This document shows, one piece after another, positions 1-6,184 of a stretch of 6,240 nt of DNA. The notes beneath the pieces were generated by a model. It ran no database searches, was not told the origin of the DNA, and saw only the letters and a program-made list of their open reading frames with translations. Positions within the stretch are counted from its first letter, which is position 1. Each line of letters opens with the position of its first letter. Position numbers and translations under genes: made by a program. Origin of the DNA: UBA4738 sp002413305 (GTDB taxonomy: Bacteria; Actinomycetota; UBA4738); contig DAIUAM010000102.1 of the NCBI GenBank assembly GCA_036847185.1, positions 1 to 6,240 on the forward strand, in the 5' to 3' direction.

Positions 1-13
1 GGGTCGAGCCCAT

Positions 14-48
14 CAGGTGGTATCTCGGTCAAACTGAGACACCACCTG
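14..48. repeat. Strong inverted repeat / hairpin
   Basis: Positions 14-29 (CAGGTGGTATCTCGGT) pair with 33-48 (ACTGAGACACCACCTG) around a CAA loop at 30-32. There is one A/C mismatch (22/40) and one G/T wobble (27/35); all other positions pair. No T-run follows on either strand, so it is not a classic intrinsic terminator. The short string GGTCAA occurs inside it (27-32) and again just outside (51-56). In style it resembles ends or subterminal regions of insertion sequences, which would fit the debris that follows, but no specific element is recognised. Confidence 0.7.
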
Positions 49-71
49 GCGGTCAAGGATCCGCGTGCTCC

Positions 72-107
72 CGCCAGCGGGGGAAGGGGTCCTGGGTTCT
101 GCTGGCG
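72..107. repeat. Inverted repeat, 7-bp arms
   Basis: CGCCAGC at 72-78 is the reverse complement of GCTGGCG at 101-107, with 22 nt between. It is the middle one of three inverted repeats in the first 130 bases. In GC-rich DNA a 7-bp match could arise by chance, so function is uncertain. Confidence 0.35.
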
Positions 108-111
108 TACC

Positions 112-128
112 GGGTTCCCGGGGAACCC
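112..128. repeat. 17-bp palindrome, operator-like
   Basis: GGGTTCCCGGGGAACCC has perfect 8-bp arms (112-119 and 121-128) around one central G. It ends 20 nt before the ATG at 149 of the helicase-like remnant. The tight symmetry suits a dimeric DNA-binding protein better than an RNA hairpin, since a 1-nt loop cannot form. It may be an operator of the lost gene or part of an element end. Function is inference. Confidence 0.4.
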
Positions 129-148
129 TCAACGCCCCGCTTCGCCGT

Positions 149-244
149 ATGGCGACGGCTGAAGCGACTCTCGCTCAGCTCCTCGATGGACTGGTCGGCC
201 TTCCGCCGGATGCCAGAAGCAAGGAACAGCGCTTCGAGGACATT
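149..244 (+). pseudogene. N-terminal remnant of a helicase/restriction-type protein
   Basis: From the ATG at 149 the frame reads about 32 residues (MATAEATLAQLLDGLVGLPP, then DARSKEQRFEDI). These look like the first residues of large DEAD/DEAH-box helicase or Mrr-like restriction proteins, which often begin with a helix and a K-x-x-RFE motif before a catalytic N-terminal domain. After about 244 the similarity stops and the frame runs on into the next gene without anything helicase-like, so only the very start remains. The assignment rests on recall of the motif style in a short stretch. Alternatively it is simply an N-terminal extension of the membrane protein, but its composition differs from the rest of that protein. 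Confidence 0.35.
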
Positions 245-286
245 TCTGGTGATTCAAGTCGGCACGTTGCGCCGCGAGCTGAACCT

Positions 287-290
287 GGAG
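287..290 (+). promoter_or_regulatory. Shine-Dalgarno site deciding the GTG start at 302
   Basis: GGAG lies 11 nt upstream of the GTG at 302. The spacing is slightly long but acceptable. It is the reason for preferring 302 over the in-frame ATG at 149 or upstream starts at 65, neither of which leads into sequence typical of this protein family. Confidence 0.4.
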
Positions 291-301
291 ATACTGCCCA
301 G

Positions 302-1207
302 GTGAGCTCCCCGAAGGATCCTGTCTTGCGCCCGTTCCCGTCGCCGCCCGCGGAGCTGCAGCAGTACCTGCCCGGCTGGCCGCCGAAGGTCCAGCCGGTG
401 GGGCGCCGGCGGGGGATGGCCATGATCATCGTTGTCCTCGGCGGGTTCCTCGGCTTCGTCCTCGGCATCATCCTGGCTGCGGTCGGGGCGGTCACGCACG
501 TCAAGGCCTTGGAGACCATTGGAGCGATCTTGCTGCTGGGCGGGATCCTCTCGCTCGTGTACATGGCCAGTCTGACTCGGAAGACGAGGGCGGGACAGGT
601 GCCGGAGGTCGCACGGGTGATGGGGCTTCAGTTCTCCCCGACGGACCCATTCGACCTCACCGGCGCCGGCCTGCCCTTCGAGGTGTTCCTCCAGCGCGGC
701 GTCGAGGTTCGAAACGTCATGTGGGGGACCGTCGGGGGAGTGCCCCTTCAGGGCTTCGACGTCCGCTACGAGGTCAGGGGCGAGCATGATGTCGGGTGGC
801 AGCCCACGGCCTGGCGGTTCATGACGCTCGCCCCGCTCTCCGCCAACTGCCCCCCACTGTGGATCGGAACGGGAAGCTCGTTGCAGTCGACCGAGAAGGT
901 CCCACGAGTGCGCTTCGAGTCGATCCAGTTCAACGAGCAGGTGAGGGTGCTCTGCGCCGAACCGTACTTCGCCACCGCGCTGGTCGACGAGAAGATGATG
1001 GCGTGGATGCTCGACCAGGCTCCGCGGTGGACGACGTTCGAGGTGAACGGCCCCCACGTCCTGGCTCGTCTCGATGCCGATGACGACCTGGGGGGCGACA
1101 TGGGCAAGGTCATGATCGGCCTTTCCCGGTTCGTCGAGCACGTCCCACCGGTCGTGCGGTCGCTGTACCCGCTGAGCGGTCCGTCGACCACGGGCTTCCA
1201 GCCGTAG
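302..1207 (+). CDS. Two-helix membrane protein, DUF3137-like
   Basis: A 301-residue protein from the GTG at 302. Residues 1-38 are proline-rich and end in the basic GRRRG; two hydrophobic helices follow at about 40-64 and 70-90, forming a membrane hairpin, and the rest is one soluble domain. That domain has the pattern I know from unnamed actinobacterial proteins related to DUF3137: G-L-Q-F...DPF near 108-117, PFEVF near 125-129, NVMWG near 138-142, GFDVRY near 151-156, then FESIQFNEQVRV...FATALVDEKMMAWML at about 205-237. The function of the family is unknown, and the soluble domain is probably cytoplasmic under the positive-inside rule. The reading frame is open to position 65, but the part before 302 looks like unrelated debris. 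It stands alone; the next gene is a transposase remnant starting just after its stop. I am confident it is coding, moderately confident of the start, and unsure of the role. Confidence 0.8.
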   Translation: MSSPKDPVLRPFPSPPAELQQYLPGWPPKVQPVGRRRGMAMIIVVLGGFLGFVLGIILAAVGAVTHVKALETIGAILLLGGILSLVYMASLTRKTRAGQVPEVARVMGLQFSPTDPFDLTGAGLPFEVFLQRGVEVRNVMWGTVGGVPLQGFDVRYEVRGEHDVGWQPTAWRFMTLAPLSANCPPLWIGTGSSLQSTEKVPRVRFESIQFNEQVRVLCAEPYFATALVDEKMMAWMLDQAPRWTTFEVNGPHVLARLDADDDLGGDMGKVMIGLSRFVEHVPPVVRSLYPLSGPSTTGFQP

Positions 1208-1235
1208 CGCGGCTCGCTTCGGCCATGCCTCGAGA

Positions 1236-1691
1236 TTGAGAGGACCTTTCGCCGAGGTCTTCGGTCCGGATCCTGGCTTGGCGCTGTTCACCGAGTTCAG
1301 CTACCACGCGTTCATCACCGATCGGGAAGGGGGGACCCTGCACCTCGAGGCCGACCACCGCCGCCACGCCGAGGTGGAGAACGCCATCCGGGATCTGAAG
1401 TACGGGATGGGCCTGAACCACCTCCCCTCGGGGCGCTTCGGGGCCAACGCCGCCTGGCTCGCCTTGAACGTCATGGCCCACAACCTCACCCGGTGGGTCT
1501 CCCGGATCGGGCTTGGCGAGGATCTCGTCGCCACGAAGAGCGTTCGCCGGCGCCACTTCACCGTCCCGGGACGACTGGTGCGCTCCGGCCGACGGGTGGA
1601 CCTTCGCCTGCCGACCCACTGGCCGTGGGCCGGCCAGTTCGACACGGCCCTGGTCAGGCTCCGAGCGATCTGCATCCCCCTTCGGGCGTAG
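1236..1691 (+). pseudogene. IS1380-family transposase, C-terminal fragment
   Basis: About 140 residues match the C-terminal end of IS1380-family DDE transposases as I know them from actinobacteria: YHAFITDREG, then LEADHRRHAEVENAIRDLK, then LPSGRFGANAAWLALNVMAHNLTRW, and the basic tail with PGRLVRSGRR and LPTHWPW. The third acidic catalytic residue would be E48 of HAEVENAIRDLK, followed six residues later by K55. The first two acidic residues and the DNA-binding N-terminus, normally about 300 residues, are absent. Family-like sequence starts near 1265-1275. The TTG at 1236 has no useful ribosome binding site, and the frame is simply open upstream into the end of the previous gene. The fragment cannot be an active transposase. 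It ends with a normal stop at 1689-1691. Confidence 0.88.
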
Positions 1692-1902
1692 TCACCGCCC
1701 CCACTCTCGACTCCTTCGAACCCCGAGCTCTGGTTCAGCTCGCCCTGATGACGCCTACGCCCCGCAGGTGTCACCGAATTACGCGGAATTCCCCCTGCTG
1801 CATCCTGAGCGTTGCCGTCGGGCCGTCCTCTCAACGCGCGATTCCCCACTGAGCTGGGCCAACAGCTCTCTGAAGCCGTCTGATCGGTGGATTCGGGCTT
1901 AA
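1692..1902 (+). mobile_element. Possible 3' flank and right end of the IS1380 remnant
   Basis: The 211 bases after the transposase stop hold no gene of their own. They end in TGATCGGTGGATTCGGGCTT at 1881-1900, which resembles the CGGTGGATT...GGCTTA terminal sequence I recall from actinobacterial IS1380-like elements. If so, the element remnant runs to about 1902. The matching left inverted repeat (a TAAGCC...AATCCACCG type string) is not visible upstream of 1236, as expected if the left part was deleted. This is recall-based and needs alignment. Confidence 0.35.
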
Positions 1903-2222
1903 CCACGCCGCGCAAATCCGAGGAGGCTGTTGCCTCGCGTCGTTCATCACGGAGTCGATCGCGTCCTCGGTGAACTCGGTGCTCCACAGAGGCACCGTTC
2001 GAGAACTTGGCCCGAGGATCGGCTTCGCAAGGCCGGGCACGTCAAGACTGTCCGGACCTGCGCGACCGATCGCTCACGGCTTCGGTAGGGGCTCTGGCCG
2101 TTTGGGCTTTCGCAGGGCTAACGCAAGACGTGCTGGTCCACGACGGAGCGACTCGGGTCGATCCTATGTCATGACGTGGGTGCCTAGTGCCCTCTGCTAG
2201 AGACGCGTTGGGCGGCCTGCCG
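1903..2222. other. Gene-poor spacer of 320 bases
   Basis: I see no convincing gene. There is a small hairpin, GAGGC-TGTT-GCCTC, at 1923-1936. On the minus strand about 1915-1985 reads LWSTEFTEDAIDSVMNDARQ, which has a protein-like composition but no start, stop or relative that I recognise; it may be a relic interrupted by the IS. Short palindromes (GTCCGGAC at 2050-2057, GTCATGAC at 2168-2175) are present. The part near 2222 is the 3' side of the minus-strand propeller gene, and no terminator with a T-run is seen there. Confidence 0.5.
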
Positions 2223-3495
2223 CTACGTCACCGTGAACGTTTTCTTGGCGCCGAGCCCGCTAGTCAGACCCTCCGCCCGGAACTTGGCCGTTCCTGCGGC
2301 CGCGCCCGCCGGCACGGGTGACTCCGGTGGGTCCGAACGCGCCGTTGCCGTCCGTGAGCGGTTTCGCCAGGACCGTGAGCGTGCCCACCGCGTCAGTGAA
2401 GGTGATGCGGACCCGTTCGTTCGGCCCGAAGTTCGCGCCACTCACGGACAGGTTCGTGCCCGGCGCGCCCGACTTCTTCGACAGTGTGATGACTGGAGCC
2501 GCCGCGATCGCCTGAGTCTGCCAGTCGGGGTTCCCCGCCCCGGCGATCGGTGACAGGCCGGCCGACCCTCCGCTCGAGGTGATGAAGGCGACCGAGTTTC
2601 CCGTATCGTAGGCGATCATCGAGCCGTCCGTCGACCAGGACGGGGAGCCCCCCGTCGCACCCAGGTCCGTCAGGCCGCTTCCAGAGGTCGCTCCCTTGTA
2701 GATGTGGCGGACCTGGCCGTTGTCGCAAGTGCCGTCCTGTGACGCGTCGTCGGTGGCTCGCGAGAACGCGAGCGTCGTGCCGTACCACCGGGTAGCCGTA
2801 CTCCCAGTACCAGTCGTCGTTGCCGAACGACACTCGGTGCTGGCTGCTCCCATCGGCGTTCATGACATAGATCTGGTCTGCCGCGATGAAGTACGACTGG
2901 TCGGCGGTGGTGCATCCGTACCCATCGCGGTCGCTCGAGAAGGCGATCTGCTTGCCGTCCGAGGACCATGTCGGCGCGATGTCGTAGGCGCCCGCGGTGG
3001 ACTTCGTCAGGTTCGTCTTCCCGGAGCCGTCCGGATTCATCACGTAGATCTCGAAGTTGCGGGGGTGGTTTGGAGTTGGTGCGTCGTGCGCCCATGCGAT
3101 GGCCGTTCCGTCGGGTGACCACGCCGGCTGCCAGTCGAAATTGGTGTCGTTGGTGAGCCGGGTGACGGCGCCCCCGGCCACGGTGGCGCTGGTGACGTAG
3201 ATCTCTCCGTAGGAGTGGTCCCGGTCGCTGGCGAACGACACCTTCGAGCCATCGGGCGAGATCGCCGGGTCGAAGTCGGTCGCCGTCCCGCTGGTGACGT
3301 GGACGACGCCGGTCCCATCCGGTTCCGAGGTGTAGATGTCGCCGCCCGAAGCGAACGCGACGCGGCCGTTGGTCGTGGCCGAGGCCGGAGTAGCTGCCCG
3401 GCAATCAGCGGGAACGCCATGCCCACGACTAGGGCCACGAGGTGAAGGGCGACCGCGCGGGTACCGGTGGTTCGCAAGGCGAGCGAGCGAGGCAT
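2223..3495 (-). pseudogene. Secreted TolB-like propeller with IPT-like tail, frameshifted
   Basis: Reading from the ATG at 3495, residues 1-40 are a signal peptide: a basic start, the hydrophobic LVALVVGMAFPLIAG, and a likely A-S-A cut site. Then come PD40/TolB-type propeller repeats: PAISPDGSKVSFASDRD, PAWSPDGTAIAWAHD, PTWSSDGKQIAFSSDRD, a damaged fourth repeat ending GTTLAFS, and PSWSTDGSMIAYD. IYVMNPDGSG and IYVMNADGSS are linking strands. The opening NGRVAFASGGDIYT and the closing NPDWQTQ would complete a sixth blade. The last 90 or so residues (ITLSKKSGAPGTNLSVSGANF...AKKTFTVT) look like an IPT/TIG immunoglobulin-like domain. Three frame changes break it: near 3397-3399 (one base missing in GGG), near 2785-2792, and near 2316-2318 (one extra base in CCC). 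Repaired, it would have about 423-426 residues. It would be exported and could bind a ligand or the cell wall; no enzyme motif is seen. It may be a true pseudogene or partly a base-calling artefact. Confidence 0.85.
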
Positions 3496-3499
3496 CGAT

Positions 3500-3505
3500 C
3501 CTCCC
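3500..3505 (-). promoter_or_regulatory. Shine-Dalgarno site of the propeller gene
   Basis: GGGAGG (minus strand) lies 4 nt before the ATG at 3495. It decides this start, which opens directly into a signal peptide, over frames that run further upstream. Confidence 0.7.
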
Positions 3506-3534
3506 ACTGAGTGAGTCGCGGACTGGCACCGCAC

Positions 3535-3564
3535 AACCTACAAGATGCGTGGAACTGCGGTCGA
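3535..3564 (-). promoter_or_regulatory. Candidate sigma-70-type promoter of the propeller gene
   Basis: On the minus strand TCGACC (3564-3559) and TAGGTT (3540-3535) are separated by 18 nt, near the TTGACA/TANNNT pattern. Transcription would begin near 3528, leaving a leader of about 30 nt with the Shine-Dalgarno site in it. The match is weak enough to occur by chance. If real, the propeller gene had its own promoter in addition to any read-through from the kinase. Confidence 0.27.
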
Positions 3565-3618
3565 GCTCCAGTTCCATGGTCCCTGTCGAGGAAGAGGGGT
3601 GGGGAAGGTGGTGGATGA

Positions 3619-3651
3619 GGTGATCGGAAAGGGCGTCACCAAGCGATCACC
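3619..3651 (-). terminator. Hairpin just after the kinase stop
   Basis: GGTGATCG (3619-3626) and CGATCACC (3644-3651) are perfect 8-bp arms with a 17-nt loop, starting 6 nt after the kinase stop codon. TGATCGG at 3621-3627 can instead pair with CCGATCA at 3654-3660, which includes the stop codon. No T-run follows, so it may be an attenuating or mRNA-stabilising structure between the two minus-strand genes and not a true terminator. Confidence 0.35.
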
Positions 3652-3657
3652 CACCGA

Positions 3658-5541
3658 TCAGGCGGCAGGGAGGGATGCTTCGACGAGCACCCAGACGCCA
3701 CCCTCTCCGACCGTCAGGTGCGTGGGGAAGCCGCCCACGCGGACAGGCGTCGCCGCCCCGCCCGCCTCCGGGATCATCGAGACGGTTCCTTCGCCCGCGT
3801 TGGCCACCCAGACGACGCCCCCGTCGATGACGATGTCGTTGGGAAGCTTCCCCACGCTGATGGTGTCAGTCCCACCTTGTCCATCCAGCGGGATCCTGGC
3901 GACCGTCCCACCTGCGTCTGACACCCACGCGGCCCCGGATCCGATGGCCACGGCGGTGGGCGAGCCGCTCAACGAGATGCGGGCGCCCACCTGCTGCTTC
4001 GCGGGATCGACCTCCGAGAGCGTTCCGTCCACCACGTTGAGCACCCACAGAGTGTGCCCGGCCACAACCATGCGGTCACCGCCAGCATCGATGGTCGTCA
4101 GAACGTTCCCAGAGGCGGGATCGACCCGGGCGAGCGAGCCCCGGCTCAGGACCCAGACGGAACCATCCACGTATGCCACGCCTCCGCAGCACGTGGGACC
4201 GACTTCGATGGGGCGGGACACCGAGTTGGTCTTGGGGTCGATCGAGATCAGTGTGGTGGAGCCGGATATGGGGCTCCCCTGCGACATCCACACCCGGTTG
4301 CTGCCGAAGGCGAAGCCCAGTGGTTTCCGGATCGATGCCGCGGAGACGACCGTTTGGCTCAGCGGGTTGATCTTGCTCACCACGTCCGCGGTAGCGTCCC
4401 CGACCCACACGAAACCGTCGCCGACGGCGATCTGCTTCTCGAACAGGGTGTCGCTGTGCACCAAGGAGACAGGGATCGGGTGTCCCTTGGGGTGGCCGTC
4501 CGGGCCGAGTTCGATCACCCCGCCAAAGTCGGCCGGGGCAGGAGGCGGCGTGCTCCGTGCGGTTTTGGACGCCGCTTTGTCGGGGCCTGGGCGGGCGACG
4601 ACCAGGACTACCAGTCCTCCGGCGAGCGCCGCCGCCAGACTCACCACGGCTCCGGCCATGACGACCCCACGCCTCGTTCGGGCGGGCCGCTTGGCCGGAG
4701 GGCCACCAGGGAGAGCCGTCCGAAAGGCCTGTGCCAGTCCGCCGCCGCTCCGGTATCGGTCCTCCGGGTTCTTCGCCATCCCCTTGGCGAGAGTGGAATC
4801 GAGCTCAGCCGGTAGGTCCGGGCGGATGGAGCTGACCCGGGGCGGAGGCTCCCGGAGATGCGCGTACATCACCGCCGCTTCCCGGTCCCGCGCGAAGGGA
4901 GCCCGTCCGGTCAGGCACTCGTACGCCACGCAGGCCAGGGAGTACACATCGGTCCGAGCGTCGAGCGGCCTGCCTTCGAACTGCTCGGGCGCCGCGTAGT
5001 CCACGGATCCCATGAACTGGCCCGTCTTCGTGAGCCCCGTGGTCTGGTCGGCCCGCTTGGTGAGTCCGAAGTCCGTCAGGTAGGCGTGCTCGGAGCCGTC
5101 GGCGTCGCGAGCGATCAACACGTTGGCCGGCTTCACATCCCGGTGGATAAGGCCCATGGCGTGAGCCGCGTCCAGTGCGGAAGCGACCTGGGAGAGGATC
5201 CCGGCCGCTCGCTCCGGCTCCAGAGGGCCCTCACGCTCGATGAGGGTCTTGAGGTCGGTTCCCTCGACGAAGCGCATGGCGATGTACAGCAGGCCGTCGG
5301 CCTCGCCCGCGTCGTAGATCGCCACGATGTTGCCCTGCTGCAGCGAGGCGGCGAGTTCGGACTCCTGGACGAACCGCTCGCGGAAGCGTTCGTCCTCGGC
5401 GAGCTCAGGGGCCAGCACCTTGAGCGCCACCTTGCGCTTCAGCCGGAGGTGCTCCGCCAGGTACACGACGCCCATCCCGCCCCGCCCGATCACCGACTCG
5501 ATGCGGTAGCCGGCGATTATGGTGCCGAGGCGCGTGTCCAT
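3658..5541 (-). CDS. Transmembrane Ser/Thr protein kinase with outer seven-bladed propeller
   Basis: A 627-residue Hanks-type kinase of the bacterial PknB group, intact. Kinase domain, about 12-275: glycine loop GRGGMG (19-24), VALK lysine K41, helix-C glutamate E60, catalytic loop HRDVKPAN (D135, K137, N140), DFG (157-159), GSVDYAAPEQ (178-187) and DVYSLACVAYECLTG (198-212), so all key residues for ATP binding and phosphotransfer are present. A basic stretch (283-291) precedes one membrane helix at about 293-315. A proline/alanine linker (to about 340) leads to an outer domain with seven W-V-type repeats, tryptophans at 379, 418, 463, 499, 539, 578 and 617, spaced 36-45 residues, as in YncE/Vgb-like propellers. 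The common PASTA repeats are absent. The start at 5541 has GGAGG 7 nt upstream; an in-frame ATG at 5640 would add 33 residues unlike a kinase start. Predicted role: sensing an outside ligand or wall fragment through the propeller and phosphorylating cytoplasmic Ser/Thr targets. The substrate is unknown. Confidence 0.95.
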   Translation of the reverse strand: MDTRLGTIIAGYRIESVIGRGGMGVVYLAEHLRLKRKVALKVLAPELAEDERFRERFVQESELAASLQQGNIVAIYDAGEADGLLYIAMRFVEGTDLKTLIEREGPLEPERAAGILSQVASALDAAHAMGLIHRDVKPANVLIARDADGSEHAYLTDFGLTKRADQTTGLTKTGQFMGSVDYAAPEQFEGRPLDARTDVYSLACVAYECLTGRAPFARDREAAVMYAHLREPPPRVSSIRPDLPAELDSTLAKGMAKNPEDRYRSGGGLAQAFRTALPGGPPAKRPARTRRGVVMAGAVVSLAAALAGGLVVLVVARPGPDKAASKTARSTPPPAPADFGGVIELGPDGHPKGHPIPVSLVHSDTLFEKQIAVGDGFVWVGDATADVVSKINPLSQTVVSAASIRKPLGFAFGSNRVWMSQGSPISGSTTLISIDPKTNSVSRPIEVGPTCCGGVAYVDGSVWVLSRGSLARVDPASGNVLTTIDAGGDRMVVAGHTLWVLNVVDGTLSEVDPAKQQVGARISLSGSPTAVAIGSGAAWVSDAGGTVARIPLDGQGGTDTISVGKLPNDIVIDGGVVWVANAGEGTVSMIPEAGGAATPVRVGGFPTHLTVGEGGVWVLVEASLPAA

Positions 5542-5548
5542 GCCGGGT

Positions 5549-5553
5549 CCTCC
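5549..5553 (-). promoter_or_regulatory. Shine-Dalgarno site fixing the kinase start
   Basis: GGAGG on the minus strand with a 7-nt spacer to the ATG at 5541. It selects this ATG over the longer in-frame option at 5640, and places the glycine loop at the usual distance (residue 19) from the N-terminus. Confidence 0.75.
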
Positions 5554-5880
5554 GAGCACTTTGTACCACCGCGTTGTGCGAAGGGAAAGACGAGCGTCGC
5601 TTCTCGACTTCTGGGGTCCTTGCATCCCGTCCGGACTCATCGCTGGTGCCGTGGGTGTCGCGCTCTCCCAAGACGCCCGGCAACACCGCGAGCATGGCTA
5701 TCACCGCCGTGCTCCGCTCCGCCGGCATGCACGGCGAGCCCGATATCCGTGGCCCAGGGGCCGGGGTGCCGGAGCCTGGACGCGGCCGCTCGGATGATCG
5801 GCTTCGACTGGCGGTCGAGCTCGTGAGCGGGTCGAAGACGAAGACCTTGCGGCGGGCTCGGTGGGGGCGTCGTCCGGACC
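5554..5880. other. Upstream region of the kinase, no clear gene
   Basis: This stretch should hold the kinase promoter on the minus strand. A TACAAA near 5561-5566 is the only -10-like string close to the start, and its upstream partner is poor, so no promoter is called. Reading frames are open on both strands, as expected for GC-rich DNA, but none shows a ribosome binding site or familiar protein. The part after about 5640 may be further mobile-element debris. Confidence 0.45.
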
Positions 5881-6022
5881 GTGCCGAGTCACCTGCAGCA
5901 ACTGGAGGCCGTCATCCGCTACCCCGCCGTACACGCCCAGGCCCGGGCGCTTCCGAATAAGCAGACGGGTCGGCCCCGCAAGTACTCCAACCTGATGCTG
6001 ATGGTCTACTCCGGGGCAGTGT
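5881..6022 (+). pseudogene. Transposase-like N-terminal fragment
   Basis: From the GTG at 5881 about 46 residues (HLQQLEAVIRYPAVHAQARA, then LPNKQTGRPRKYSNLMLMVY) resemble the beginning of an actinobacterial transposase type in which a GRPRKY motif precedes a hydrophobic helix. After about 6020 the frame continues to a TGA at 6240, but the sequence becomes glycine/proline-rich and unlike any transposase, so the conserved part is cut short. There is no ribosome binding site before the GTG. The family assignment is by recall and tentative; a small regulatory protein with an AT-hook-like GRPRK is a weaker alternative. Confidence 0.35.
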
Positions 6023-6184
6023 CCAGACCCTGGTTCCACCTCGCGTTCGCAGCTTCTAAGATGCTGTGGAAGGCTGTAGGCAGCTCGAACGGGAGTTTTC
6101 TGCCGCGTTTCCTGCAGCCCCCTGGGGATGTGGGGGCGGTTGGAAACTCCATCTCCGCAGGTCACGGGGTCGGATCGGGGGACC

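Noticed and set aside
14..128. CRISPR or tandem-repeat array reading of the repeat-rich left edge
   Set aside because: The three inverted repeats differ in sequence and spacing; there is no repeated unit with spacers.
254..1291. 345-codon minus-strand frame across the membrane protein gene
   Set aside because: The translation is R/H/P-rich without any fold-like pattern, and the opposite strand shows membrane helices and family motifs. It is a shadow frame.
1831..2040. 69-codon minus-strand frame with the stretch TEFTEDAIDSVMNDARQQ
   Set aside because: Part of it looks protein-like, but the frame crosses the putative IS end, lacks a ribosome binding site, and the rest is not protein-like. 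It is kept only as a remark on the spacer.
2200..2235. Terminator for the propeller gene (GCGG-CCTG-CCGC)
   Set aside because: The stem is only 4 bp and no T-run follows on the minus strand.
3545..4999. Long plus-strand open frame of 484 codons opposite the kinase gene
   Set aside because: It lies antisense to an unmistakable kinase, has a low-complexity P/S/T/A-rich translation, no ribosome binding site and no domain. Such frames are usual opposite GC-rich genes.
5561..5585. Possible kinase promoter with TACAAA as -10
   Set aside because: The -35 side (TTTCCC at 17 nt) barely matches consensus, and the transcript would begin at the Shine-Dalgarno site.
5542..5640. Longer kinase start at 5640 adding 33 residues
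   Set aside because: The extra residues are polar and unlike kinase N-termini, while the ATG at 5541 has GGAGG at ideal spacing.
4858..5826. 322-codon plus-strand frame opposite the kinase domain
   Set aside because: It mirrors the kinase codons and carries no independent motif or start signal.
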